Source of the DNA: an uncultured Eubacteriales bacterium
GTDB taxonomy: Bacteria; Bacillota; Clostridia; Christensenellales; Aristaeellaceae
DNA length: 64,000 bases
Assembly: GCA_902785105.1 (NCBI GenBank)
Contig: CACZXF010000009.1
Coordinates: 1 to 64,000 of the forward strand
Direction of reading: 5' to 3'
The notes under the pieces are model-generated. The model saw only the letters and a program-made list of their open reading frames with translations, was not told where the DNA came from and did not search any database. The position numbers were made by a program, and so were the translations under genes. Below are positions 33,139 to 42,021 of the stretch, in pieces; position 1 is the first letter of the stretch, and each line of letters starts with the position of its first letter.

Positions 33139-35205
33139 ATGAATCGAAAACAGGCCCGCGCAAGGGCTGAAGCCCTTGTGGCTCAGATGACCGTCTCGGA
33201 GGCGGCGAGCCAGCTTAAATTTGATGCCCCGGCCATTGAGCGGCTGGGAGTGCCGGCTTACAACTGGTGGAACGAGGCGCTGCACGGTGTTGCACGCGCC
33301 GGCGTGGCGACGAGCTTTCCCCAGGCCATCGGCATTGCAGCGGGGTTCGACCCGGAGCTGGTTCAGGAATTGGGCGACGTGGCGGCCACGGAGGGGCGGG
33401 CCAAGTACAACGCCGCCTCGGCCCACGGCGACCGGGACATCTACAAGGGGCTGACCTTCTGGTCCCCCAACGTCAACATCTTCCGTGATCCCCGCTGGGG
33501 CCGGGGGCATGAGACCTACGGCGAGGACCCGGTGCTGACCGCCGAGCTGGGCGCGGCCTATGTGAAGGGCTTGCAGGGGGACGGGGACGTGATGAAGTCC
33601 GCCGCCTGCGCCAAGCACTTCGCCGTCCACTCCGGACCCGAGGCGCTCAGGCACCGCTTTGACGCCGTGGCCTCCAAAAAGGACATGGCCGAGACCTACC
33701 TGCCCGCCTTCCACGCGCTGGTGGACGCCGGGGTGGAGGCCGTCATGGGCGCTTATAACCGCACCAACGGCGAGCCCTGCTGCGGCAGCGAGGCGCTCCA
33801 GAAGATACTCCGGGAGGACTGGGGCTTTGAGGGCCACTTCGTCTCCGACTGCTGGGCCGTGCGCGATTTCCACGAGAACCACAAGGTCACGAGCTGCCCC
33901 GAGGAGTCCGTCACGCTGGCGCTGAAAAACGGCTGCGATGTGAACTGCGGCTGCACCTACCAGTTCGTCATGTCCGCCTATGAGAAGGGCATGATCTCCG
34001 AGGCAGACATCCGCCGCTCCGCCGTGCGCCTGTTCACCTGCCGCTATATGCTGGGCATCATGGGCGAGGGCAGCGCGTTCGACGCCATCTCCCCCGATGT
34101 CATCGAGTGCCCCGAGCATCTGTCGAAGGCGCAGCGGGCCACGGAGCAGGGCTGTGTGCTGCTGAAGAACGACGGCATGCTGCCGTTGAAGGATGTCAAG
34201 ACCCTGGCCGTCATCGGCCCCAACGCCAACAGCCGCGCCGCGCTGGTGGGCAACTACCACGGCACGTCCTCCCGCTACATCACCGTTTTGGAGGGCCTCC
34301 AGGACGCGCTGGAGGGCCGGGTCCGGGTGCTCTACGCCGAGGGCAGCCATCTCTTCAAGGACCGCATAGAGGCCCTGAGCCAGCCCCACGACGGCATTGC
34401 CGAGGCCCTCTCCGCCGCCGAGCGCGCCGACGCGGTGGTGCTGGTGGTAGGCCTGGACGAGACCCTTGAGGGCGAGGAGGGCGACACCGGCAACGCCGCC
34501 GCCTCCGGCGACAAGCTGGACCTGCTGCTGCCCGAGGGCCAGCGGGTGCTGATGGACGCCGTGTTGAAGACCGGCAAACCCACGGCCATCGTGTTGATGG
34601 CGGGCAGCTCCATCGACCTGGGTGACGCCGCCGACCGCGCCAACGCCGTGCTGCTGGCCTGGTATCCCGGCGCACGCGGTGGCAAAACCGTGGCGGACAT
34701 ACTGCTGGGCAAGCTCTCCCCCTCCGGCAAGCTGCCGCTGACCTTCTACAAGAACGATCAGCTCGATCGTATGCCCGCCTTCACCGACTACGCCATGGAG
34801 GGCCGCACCTATCGCTACATCAAGGAGGCGCCCCTCTACCCCTTCGGCTACGGCCTGACCTACGGCGACTGCCGCGTCACCCAGGCGAAGCGCATGGAAA
34901 GCGGCATCGAGGCCACCATTGAAAACGCAGGCAAGATGGACACGGGCGAGGTCGTGCAGGTCTACGTCCAGAACGAGGGCTCCCCCAACGCCCCCGCCAA
35001 CCCGCGCCTCTGCGCCTTCAAGCGGGTGACCGTCCCCGCCGGTCAGTCCATCACCGTGACCCTCGATATCCCTGCCGACCGCCTCAAAGTCGTCGATCAG
35101 GAGGGCCAGTTGGTGGACGAGGGCACCCCCGTCTTCTACGTCGGCCTCGGCCAGCCCGACGCCCTCACCGCCGAGCTGACGGGGCATTGCAGCATCAAAA
35201 TCTGA
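33139..35205 (+). CDS. Glycoside hydrolase family 3 (beta-xylosidase/beta-glucosidase type)
   Basis: A 688-residue, probably cytoplasmic, glycosidase removing terminal beta-linked sugars; no signal peptide. The N-terminal barrel shows PAYNWWNEALHGVARAG, RDPRWGRGHETYGEDP and KHFAVHSG. The nucleophile Asp lies in GHFVSDCWAV near residue 238. The alpha/beta sandwich and fibronectin-III-like C-terminal domain end with FPFGYGLTY-like and FKRVTVPAGQS motifs. The YNWWNEALHG block is typical of plant and bacterial xylan 1,4-beta-xylosidases, so xylo-oligosaccharides are a likely substrate. AAAGGAG upstream supports 33139. Confidence 0.92.
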   Translation: MNRKQARARAEALVAQMTVSEAASQLKFDAPAIERLGVPAYNWWNEALHGVARAGVATSFPQAIGIAAGFDPELVQELGDVAATEGRAKYNAASAHGDRDIYKGLTFWSPNVNIFRDPRWGRGHETYGEDPVLTAELGAAYVKGLQGDGDVMKSAACAKHFAVHSGPEALRHRFDAVASKKDMAETYLPAFHALVDAGVEAVMGAYNRTNGEPCCGSEALQKILREDWGFEGHFVSDCWAVRDFHENHKVTSCPEESVTLALKNGCDVNCGCTYQFVMSAYEKGMISEADIRRSAVRLFTCRYMLGIMGEGSAFDAISPDVIECPEHLSKAQRATEQGCVLLKNDGMLPLKDVKTLAVIGPNANSRAALVGNYHGTSSRYITVLEGLQDALEGRVRVLYAEGSHLFKDRIEALSQPHDGIAEALSAAERADAVVLVVGLDETLEGEEGDTGNAAASGDKLDLLLPEGQRVLMDAVLKTGKPTAIVLMAGSSIDLGDAADRANAVLLAWYPGARGGKTVADILLGKLSPSGKLPLTFYKNDQLDRMPAFTDYAMEGRTYRYIKEAPLYPFGYGLTYGDCRVTQAKRMESGIEATIENAGKMDTGEVVQVYVQNEGSPNAPANPRLCAFKRVTVPAGQSITVTLDIPADRLKVVDQEGQLVDEGTPVFYVGLGQPDALTAELTGHCSIKI

Positions 35206-35274
35206 TATGATCCCATCAATGATTCAGGGGCACCGCGATGTACGGTGCCCCTTTGCATGGTTTTATACTGTTAT

Positions 35275-36453
35275 TTAGTGGTCGGCCAGCCTCAATATCG
35301 CCTCGATATCGGCGGTGGTCATGGGGAAAGCGCCGCCGGTGGTGCCGTCGGGGTTGGTCTTCTTGGTCTTGGCGGCGAGGGCGGGGATGTCCTCCGTCTT
35401 CGCGCCAAGTTCCTTGAGGGTCAGGGGCATACCGATGTCCCGGAGGAACTGCTCGTGGGCCTCTATGCCGCGGAGAGCGGTGACCTCGGGGTGCTGGAAA
35501 TCCATTTCGCAGTGGTACACCCGGACGGCGAACTGAGCGAACCGCATGACGTTTTTGTTCATGTGATACCGCATCCATGCCGGGAACACCACGGCCAGGC
35601 CCGCGCCGTGGGCCACATCGTAGAGGGCGGAGAGCTCGTGCTCCATCTGATGGCTGCCCCAGTCCTGCACCCTGCCAACGCCGACGGTATCGTTGTGGGC
35701 GATTGTACTGGCCCACATCAACTGGGCCTGGGCGTCGTAATCATCGGGATGGTGGACGGCCACCCTCGCGGCATTGACGACGGCGGTCATCGCCCCCTCA
35801 CACATGTGGTCGATCAGATCGACACCCTCGGTGGTAGTGAAATAGCGCTCCATCATATGGGCCAGTATATCCGTGGCCCCGCAGGCGATCTGATAGGGGG
35901 GCAGTGTCATGGGCAGCTCCGGGTCCATGATGGCGATGCGGCAGCGGTTCAATTCAGTGCGGAGGCCCCTCTTGGTCTTGGTGGCCTCCTGGGTGATCAC
36001 GCAGCTATTGGAGGACTCGCTGCCGGCGGCGGACATGGTCAGCACCGCGCCGAAGGGGGTGGTCTTCACCGGCTTCGCCTTGCCACAGAAGAAGTCCCAG
36101 AAGTCGCCGTCGTAGCAGGCGCCGTGGGCGATCGCCTTGCTGGAATCGATGGTAGAGCCGCCGCCGACGGCCAGTATGAAATCGACACCTTCCCTGCGGA
36201 CCACCTCGATCCCCTTATAGACCAGTGTATCCCTCGGATTCGGCTGCGCGCCGCCCAATTCGACGAAGGCAATCCCCTCATCCGCCAGCGACTTTTCGAT
36301 GCGGCCGATCAGCCCGGACCGGACGGCAGAGCCGCTGCCGTAGTGGATCAGCACCTTTGTCGCGCCTAACTCCTTCAGGTACTTGCCCGTCTCATTCTCA
36401 CCCCCCCGGCCAAATACGAACCGGGTAGGGACGCAATGGGTAAAATTAAGCAT
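35275..36453 (-). CDS. Iron-containing alcohol dehydrogenase (butanol dehydrogenase type)
   Basis: A 392-residue group III alcohol dehydrogenase, NAD(P)H-dependent aldehyde or alcohol conversion. The nucleotide-binding motif is VGGGSTIDSSKAIAHG; metal ligands are expected in CGATDILAHMMERY and DWGSHQMEHELSALYDVAHG, where Asp and three His are in place. Closest to the BdhA/YqdH group (N-terminal FTHCVPTRFVFGRG). GGAGG is seven bases before ATG 36453 and only one before ATG 36459. Confidence 0.92.
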   Translation of the reverse strand: MLNFTHCVPTRFVFGRGGENETGKYLKELGATKVLIHYGSGSAVRSGLIGRIEKSLADEGIAFVELGGAQPNPRDTLVYKGIEVVRREGVDFILAVGGGSTIDSSKAIAHGACYDGDFWDFFCGKAKPVKTTPFGAVLTMSAAGSESSNSCVITQEATKTKRGLRTELNRCRIAIMDPELPMTLPPYQIACGATDILAHMMERYFTTTEGVDLIDHMCEGAMTAVVNAARVAVHHPDDYDAQAQLMWASTIAHNDTVGVGRVQDWGSHQMEHELSALYDVAHGAGLAVVFPAWMRYHMNKNVMRFAQFAVRVYHCEMDFQHPEVTALRGIEAHEQFLRDIGMPLTLKELGAKTEDIPALAAKTKKTNPDGTTGGAFPMTTADIEAILRLADH

Positions 36454-36556
36454 GGCCATGCCTCCTGTCTATGATAGCTGAATATTCGACCCCTTGAGCT
36501 TTTCCGCCAATCGGAGACAGTCCCTGGCGGACATATGGAGGGCATCGAAGCACCGA

Positions 36557-37219
36557 TCATTCCTCCGCCTTTTCCTCTATGGACACCTCGTCGGCCTTCG
36601 GTAGATTGCTGAGGTTGAACACCTCGTCCTCATAGACGTCGGTGACACCGGGCCGCTTGGCCTTCATATCAAACATATCCCGATGCTCCCGATGCTCCAT
36701 CTGCTCCCCGGCGTTCTGTCTCCGGGTGACATCGGCATCGGGGACGCCATCGACACCGGGTCCCTTTCTGCCCTCGCTGTGCACCACCAGCCGTTCATCT
36801 CGGCGGGTGGAGGGCCTTCGCTTCGCGGGCCTCTTCCGCTCTCCCTTCGGCTTCACCAGGGTGCTGGACACCACATAGTCCCGCTCCGACCAGTTTTTGC
36901 GGAGCCGATCGTCGTCCTCATCCAGTTCATCGCGGATATCGGCCCCTGAGAAGAAGCGCTCGTCGTCCACGATGACCCGCTCCCGGCGAAACCACACCCA
37001 GTGCGGCCGCCAGCGGACCAGCCAGACGATGATATCCCCGGCCACGCCGACGATCATCAGCACCACCAGCAGCGACAGCCAGTGCTTCGACAGCCATATA
37101 AAGGGCGATTCTCCCCCGCTCCCCGCCAGATTGAACAGCCGGAGCACCCAATTGGCAAGGCCCTTCAGCCACCCCAGCAAACCATTCACGATGGCGGTGG
37201 AATAGGCGGTCATGGTCAT
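36557..37219 (-). CDS. Hypothetical membrane protein downstream of cdaR
   Basis: A 220-residue protein I do not recognise. The N-terminal third is hydrophobic, with an amphipathic segment (VNGLLGWLKGLANWVLRLFN) and one membrane helix near residues 46-67 (WLSLLVVLMIVGVAGDIIVW). The remaining 150 residues are highly charged (Arg/Lys/Asp/Glu) and probably disordered and cytoplasmic. GGAGG is eight bases upstream of ATG 37219. It follows cdaA-cdaR on the same strand after a palindromic element, so a role tied to that module is possible but unproven. Confidence 0.65.
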   Translation of the reverse strand: MTMTAYSTAIVNGLLGWLKGLANWVLRLFNLAGSGGESPFIWLSKHWLSLLVVLMIVGVAGDIIVWLVRWRPHWVWFRRERVIVDDERFFSGADIRDELDEDDDRLRKNWSERDYVVSSTLVKPKGERKRPAKRRPSTRRDERLVVHSEGRKGPGVDGVPDADVTRRQNAGEQMEHREHRDMFDMKAKRPGVTDVYEDEVFNLSNLPKADEVSIEEKAEE

Positions 37220-37254
37220 AAAAGTATCCTCCTGAAAAAAATACGGTCATATGG

Positions 37255-37441
37255 ATAAACGGGGATTTGGCGGGGTGTTTGTTCGAGGCCACCTCATCCG
37301 CCCTCACGAGCACCTTCCCCTCAAGGGGAAGGCAGGGGCTGGGCTGCCAGGTAACCCAAAAGCCTTCCCCTTGAGGGGAAGGTGGCGCGAAGCGCCGGAT
37401 GAGGTGGGATTCGAAAGACACTCCGACAACTTCCAATTTAT
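37255..37441 (+). repeat. Mosaic palindromic element, interior class II (copy F)
   Basis: Left end ATAAACGGGGATTTGGCGGG, right end CCGACAACTTCCAATTTAT. The interior runs from CCACCTCATCCGCC to CCGGATGAGGTGG with nested AAGGGGAAGG hairpins. It lies between cdaR and the hypothetical membrane gene. Confidence 0.9.
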
Positions 37442-37462
37442 CGAATAGCAGAATACATATTT

Positions 37463-38794
37463 TCACTCCGCCCCGATCTGCGTCAACACCACGGTCATCT
37501 TCTCATGCTCGGGCTTAAAGGTGACATTGGGATAGCGGTCCTGGTCGAACACGGGGGCGACCTCATAGGTGCCGGGGCCGAGGCCGGTGAGGTCGACGCT
37601 GGCGTAGACCCCCTCCTTTTGCAGCTGTTCGATATCGCTGCGGGGGCCGGTGACGATGACGCTCATCTGGCTGTATTCGACGCTGAGCCCGGCGGCCTTG
37701 CCGGACACCAGCACGCTGATATCCTTGATGCGGCCGACGACGCTGGCCTCGGAGATGGTGACATTCACATACACCTGCTCGCTGGAGAGGTTGCGGATAC
37801 CGGTGAGCTGAGAGATGGCGGCCCTTGCGGAGAAGCTCTGTTTGGCCCCCTCCACGGACACCGGCTCGATCATCAGCTCGGTGAGGCCCTCCAGCAGCTC
37901 CTCATCCGCGGCCACGGTGACCACATCGGGCTGCATGGTCACGGACTGGACCACATACCCCTCCCCCGGCTGTCCCCGGACCACATTGGCGATGTCCGTG
38001 GACACCGGCAGCTCCTTGGTCGGATAGACGTCCACGCTGGCGGACACCGAGGAGGACGACAGGTTCAGCATCCCCTGGGCCACCTCGCCGCCGGAGGTAT
38101 CGAACAGCGCGTAGGGCAGCGCCTGTGTAAAGGGCGCCTCCCGCCCGGTGACGTCCACGAACACGGTGGCCGAGCTGATGCCCCGCACCACCGACGCCGC
38201 CCCGCTGACGGTCAGGAAGGTCGGGTTGACGCGGCTGACATTGTACCAGTAATCCTCCCGCATCTCCCCGCCCAGCACCGTATTGATGGGCACGGAGCGG
38301 CTGTCCTGGGCCTCAAAGGTCAGCGACAGCGTCTCCGGCACGATCTCGGTCACCCTGCCGAAGGTGGAGGTGGCCCGCAGCGGCACCTCCTGTGTGCCCG
38401 CTGTGCGGACGCTGGAGAGGTCCAGGGACACGGAGACATTCTCGTCCGACACCCGCGCGTAGTAGGTCTGCGGCGTCTCCACGGTGACGGAGATGCCCGT
38501 CAGCTGCTCCCCCGGATCGTTCAGCAGGGCCAGCCGGTTGGCGTTCAGGGTGGTCTGCCCGGTGATGTAGGCGGTGAGGCCGCCCACCACCTTCGCCCGG
38601 GTGATGGAGGTGTTGGTGGAGATCACATAGTTCCATAAAAGTATCGCCAGCAGCAGCGAAAGCAGCTTGATCCAAATATTGTGGACCAGTATCCCCCATA
38701 TATTCCGCAAGAGCCATTTCAGCCGCTTCATCAGCCCTTCAAAGGGGTTTTCCTTCCTTTCAGGGGTGTGGTTCTCAGGGGTCCTATTCTCCAT
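37463..38794 (-). CDS. cdaR: YbbR-domain regulator of c-di-AMP synthesis (CdaR)
   Basis: A 443-residue membrane-anchored protein that modulates the diadenylate cyclase CdaA. One N-terminal membrane helix (LLSLLLAILLWNYVIST, about residues 43-60) is followed by four YbbR-type extracytoplasmic repeats, e.g. LLNDPGEQLTGISVTVETP and VTGPRSDIEQLQKEGVYASV. Its start overlaps the end of cdaA by 11 bases. In many Bacillota glmM follows; here it does not. Confidence 0.9.
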   Translation of the reverse strand: MENRTPENHTPERKENPFEGLMKRLKWLLRNIWGILVHNIWIKLLSLLLAILLWNYVISTNTSITRAKVVGGLTAYITGQTTLNANRLALLNDPGEQLTGISVTVETPQTYYARVSDENVSVSLDLSSVRTAGTQEVPLRATSTFGRVTEIVPETLSLTFEAQDSRSVPINTVLGGEMREDYWYNVSRVNPTFLTVSGAASVVRGISSATVFVDVTGREAPFTQALPYALFDTSGGEVAQGMLNLSSSSVSASVDVYPTKELPVSTDIANVVRGQPGEGYVVQSVTMQPDVVTVAADEELLEGLTELMIEPVSVEGAKQSFSARAAISQLTGIRNLSSEQVYVNVTISEASVVGRIKDISVLVSGKAAGLSVEYSQMSVIVTGPRSDIEQLQKEGVYASVDLTGLGPGTYEVAPVFDQDRYPNVTFKPEHEKMTVVLTQIGAE

Positions 38795-39659
38795 CGTTCG
38801 GCGCCTCCCTGCGCAGCGTCCCTATCCAGGAATACATATTTCTGTCCGGGGTAAAAAGCTCGGTCAGCAGTATGGTCAGCGACCGGCCGTCGAGGTGGCG
38901 GGTCAGCTTGCCCTCCCTGGCCATGGAGATGATGCCCGTCTCCTCCGATACGATCAGCGACACCGCGTCCGTGGTCTCGGTGATGCCGATGGCCGCCCGG
39001 TGCCGGGTGCCCAGGTCCCGGCTGATGGAGGGGTCCTCCGAAAGCGGCAGTATGCAGGCCGCCGCCTCGATGCGCCGGTTCAGTATCACCATCGCCCCGT
39101 CGTGCAGGGGCGTGTTCGGCTCGAATATGTTCTCGATCAGCGGGGCCGATATCTCCGCGTCCACCCGCGTGCCCGTCTCGATGACGTCCGCCAGCCCCGT
39201 GTGCCGCTGTATGATGATCAGCGCCCCGATGCGCTTGCGGCTCATATCGCTCATGGCCCGCACGATCTCCTGAACGCTGGATTCCACCTGGACCGGATTC
39301 TCCCGGTTCGGCAGCCCGATCACCCGCCGCATCAGCTTCGATCGCCCGATCTGCTCCAGCCCCCGCCGGAATTCCGGCTGAAACAGTATCACCACGAACA
39401 GCAGCCCCATGCTGATCACCTGCGTCAGCAGCCAGCTCACCGCGCTCAGATGCAGCGCGTTCGCCAGCCACGCAAACACCAGCACCGCCGCGATCCCCTT
39501 GAAGAGCGAATTGGACCGGGTGTGCATCACCAGCTTGATCACATAGTAGATGATGACCGTCAGTATCGCCACATCCACCCCGTTGTGCCAGTCCGGATGC
39601 TGAAAAAGATTCGTAAAAAGCGCCCCGATGGCCTGTAAATATTCCCTCACCCGCGCCAT
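38784..39659 (-). CDS. cdaA: Diadenylate cyclase CdaA
   Basis: A 291-residue membrane enzyme that makes cyclic di-AMP from two ATP, controlling potassium and osmolyte balance and wall homeostasis. Three N-terminal membrane helices (e.g. VDVAILTVIIYYVIKLVM) precede the DAC domain with the catalytic motifs LHDGAMVI near residue 165 and GTRHRAAIG near 197. The start is ATG 39659 (MARVREYLQ) on family length; the ribosome binding site is a weak G-rich stretch. Coupled to cdaR by overlap. Confidence 0.95.
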   Translation of the reverse strand: MARVREYLQAIGALFTNLFQHPDWHNGVDVAILTVIIYYVIKLVMHTRSNSLFKGIAAVLVFAWLANALHLSAVSWLLTQVISMGLLFVVILFQPEFRRGLEQIGRSKLMRRVIGLPNRENPVQVESSVQEIVRAMSDMSRKRIGALIIIQRHTGLADVIETGTRVDAEISAPLIENIFEPNTPLHDGAMVILNRRIEAAACILPLSEDPSISRDLGTRHRAAIGITETTDAVSLIVSEETGIISMAREGKLTRHLDGRSLTILLTELFTPDRNMYSWIGTLRREAPNDGE

Positions 39660-39781
39660 CCCCACACCCCCGGCTATCCATACTCGTCTATGTTCTATTA
39701 TAATACAAATCCCTGCAAAAGAAAATTCTTTTTGGGGACTTTTCGGATAAAAAAATATGCCGTGTCTGTAAATCCATAAAA

Positions 39782-39807
39782 AGGAGACTGCCTTTCGACA
39801 GTCTCCC
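39782..39807 (-). terminator. Terminator of the secreted flavoprotein gene
   Basis: GGAGACTG (39783-39790) pairs with CAGTCTCC (39799-39806); on the minus strand TTTTT follows. It lies just before cdaA on the same strand. Confidence 0.88.
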
Positions 39808-39823
39808 AAAGGTTTTTTTCAGT

Positions 39824-41725
39824 TTATGCAGCGGGGGCCAGGGCTTCCGCGATCTGAGCGGCGGCGGCGGCTTCTGCGCCGGCGATGCGGCCGAAGACCA
39901 CGAAATCGGCCACGGCATTGCCGCCCAGGCGGTTGCCGCCGTGGACGCCGCCGGTGACCTCGCCCGCGGCGAAGAGGCCGGGGATGGGGCTGCCGGATTC
40001 ATCGAGCACGCGGGTCTGGGGGTCGATCTTCAGGCCGCCCATGGTGTGGTGGATGCCGGCGGTGACCTTCACGGCGTAGAAGGGGGCGGTGTCCAGGGGC
40101 TGGGCGAAGGAGGTGCGGCCAAAGTCGGGGTCGCTCTTCTCGGCCACGTAGCCATTCCACTTTTCCATGGTGGCGGCGAAGGCGTCGGCAGGGATGCCGA
40201 GGGCCTCGGCCAGGGCCTCGTAAGAGTCGCCGGAGAGCATCAGGCCGCGCTTGATGTAGCCCTGGATGACGGAGGAGGCGTCCACCATCTTCTGGTCCAC
40301 CACCAGCCAGGAGAAGGAATCGGGCTGGGCGATCTCGGCGGCGGAGACCACATCGCGGGTGCCGACCTCATCGATGAAGCGCTCGCCATTGGCGTTGATG
40401 AGGACCGCGCCGTCGCCGCGCAGGCCCTCGGTGATGAGGGAGGCTGTGTCGGCCTGTACGGTGGGGTGAATCTGAATCTGCTCCATATCCACGGTGGCCG
40501 CGCCGATAGCCTGGGCCATCGCGATGCCCTGGCCCTGGATGCCGGAGGCGTTGGTGGTCATGAAGCCGGCCAGATCGGGCTTGTAGGAGACGACCATGTC
40601 CAGATTTGCGCCGAAGCCGCCGGTGGTGAGCACCACGGCGTTTGCGAGGACGGTGACGGCGTTGCCGGTCTTGCCGGTGGCCTTGACGCCGCAGGCGGTT
40701 CCGTCAGCGGTCAGTATCTCGGTGGCGGTGGTGTCCAGCATCAGGGTGATGTTGTCCCGGGCCTTCACGGCCTCCTCCAGCAGGGGGACGGTGTAGGCGC
40801 CCACGGAGACCACCTTGCCCTCCTCGTTCAGGGGGCGATGGATGCGCTTGACGGACGCGCCGCCGAAGGAGGAAACGTCAGTCAGGTCGATGTTCTGGGT
40901 GCGCAGCCATTCGATGGCGTCGGCGGTGTTGCTGACCAGGGTGTTCACCAGCTCGGGGTCGTTGATGCCCTTGCCGCCGATCATGGTGTCCAGGGCGAAG
41001 AGGTCGGTGGAATCGAAATAGCCCTCGGGATTGGCCTGGTAGGCGTCCCACTGCTCCTGGACCTTGGCGGCCAGAGCGGTGATGGTCTCGTTATCGGCCC
41101 AGTTTTCGGCGGCGGCCTTCAGGGTCTTTTCCACGCCGGCGGCCTCGTCGAAGGTGTTCTCGTCCTGATCGGCGGTCTTGGCGGCGTTCATGCCGCCGGT
41201 GGATTTGACGGAGTTGCCGCCCACGGCGGGCTGGCTCTCCAACAGGACCACGTTCATGCCCGCGTCCGCAGCCACGATGGCGGCGGTCATGCCCGCGCCG
41301 CCCGCGCCGACGATGACCACGTCCGCGGTCAACTCGACGTCCTCGGCGGCGGTCTCGGTGTATTCGCGCATGTAGTCGTCGGGGTTCACGCCCGCCTCGG
41401 TCAGCGCCGCGCGGGTGGCCTCGATGAAGGCCGGGCGGGTGACCATGGCAAAGGTCGCGCCGGTGTAGGTGTCCACGATGCCGTTGGCGTCGACGAAGGC
41501 CTGGGGCCATTCGTTGATGATGTTCTTGCCGATGCCGTCGGTCTCGCTGTCGCCGGTGGCCTCTACGGCAGTGATGGTGCCGTCCTCAAGGGTGACGGTG
41601 ACGGTGATGTCGCCGCCGAAGCCCTTGGCCGTGCCGGTGCCGGTGGCCGTCTCCGCCAGCGCGGCGGGGGCCATCGTCAGCAGCATCGCCAGCGCGAGCA
41701 GCAGTGCCCAGATGCGATTCCTCAT
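39824..41725 (-). CDS. Secreted FMN/FAD-dependent fumarate reductase-like oxidoreductase
   Basis: A 633-residue exported flavoprotein of the flavocytochrome c/urocanate reductase group, which passes electrons to an unsaturated acceptor outside the membrane. The signal peptide is RIWALLLALAMLLTMAPAALA. An FMN-binding domain (residues 30-110) has DTYTGATFAMVT, where Thr can be covalently flavinylated. The FAD domain opens VVIVGAGGAGMTAAIVAADAG and continues GGNSVKSTGGMNA. Closing motifs are GIHHTMGGLKID and VHGGNRLGGNAVADFVVFGR. The acceptor is unknown. Covalent FMN would need an ApbE-type transferase, not seen here. It is monocistronic, with GAGGAGGAG upstream of the start. Confidence 0.88.
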   Translation of the reverse strand: MRNRIWALLLALAMLLTMAPAALAETATGTGTAKGFGGDITVTVTLEDGTITAVEATGDSETDGIGKNIINEWPQAFVDANGIVDTYTGATFAMVTRPAFIEATRAALTEAGVNPDDYMREYTETAAEDVELTADVVIVGAGGAGMTAAIVAADAGMNVVLLESQPAVGGNSVKSTGGMNAAKTADQDENTFDEAAGVEKTLKAAAENWADNETITALAAKVQEQWDAYQANPEGYFDSTDLFALDTMIGGKGINDPELVNTLVSNTADAIEWLRTQNIDLTDVSSFGGASVKRIHRPLNEEGKVVSVGAYTVPLLEEAVKARDNITLMLDTTATEILTADGTACGVKATGKTGNAVTVLANAVVLTTGGFGANLDMVVSYKPDLAGFMTTNASGIQGQGIAMAQAIGAATVDMEQIQIHPTVQADTASLITEGLRGDGAVLINANGERFIDEVGTRDVVSAAEIAQPDSFSWLVVDQKMVDASSVIQGYIKRGLMLSGDSYEALAEALGIPADAFAATMEKWNGYVAEKSDPDFGRTSFAQPLDTAPFYAVKVTAGIHHTMGGLKIDPQTRVLDESGSPIPGLFAAGEVTGGVHGGNRLGGNAVADFVVFGRIAGAEAAAAAQIAEALAPAA

Positions 41726-41780
41726 AGTTGCTCCTCCTCATAAAGGGCCTGATTTTGGCGGTCGCCAATAGCCCTGTATT

Positions 41781-41809
41781 ATTGTAACATAATAAAGTTT
41801 ACATTGCAA
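41781..41809 (-). promoter_or_regulatory. Promoter of the secreted flavoprotein gene
   Basis: On the minus strand TTGCAA (41809-41804) and TACAAT (41786-41781), 17-base spacer. Confidence 0.75.
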
Positions 41810-41913
41810 GACCGGATTTTTTAGACAAGGCGTTGTCGATGAGGGGAAGTGGCTTTCAATTTATTCCTCTCTCGCCCTCTTTCCCCGCCCAATTAAAGTT
41901 ACAATGTTGTCAT

Positions 41914-41942
41914 TTGAGTATTGGCGGGGATTCTGCTATAAT
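41914..41942 (+). promoter_or_regulatory. Promoter of the Cys/His-module membrane protein gene
   Basis: TTGAGT at 41914-41919 and TATAAT at 41937-41942, 17-base spacer, about 80 bases before the start codon. Confidence 0.7.
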
Positions 41943-42021
41943 ATACGATGTAATGGTGTCCTATGGGCACATGTATAATGATATTTCCGCGAACGCCGGG
42001 CGTTCGGAAAGGTGACAGACG

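Noticed and set aside
32953..35187. A 744-codon open frame opposite the GH3 gene
   Set aside because: It is antisense to a clear glycosidase, has repetitive Gly/Val/Ala/His composition typical of reversed G+C-rich codons, and resembles no protein family.
39941..41743. A 600-codon open frame opposite the secreted flavoprotein gene
   Set aside because: The sense strand has a signal peptide and diagnostic FMN and FAD motifs; the antisense frame is a by-product of codon bias.
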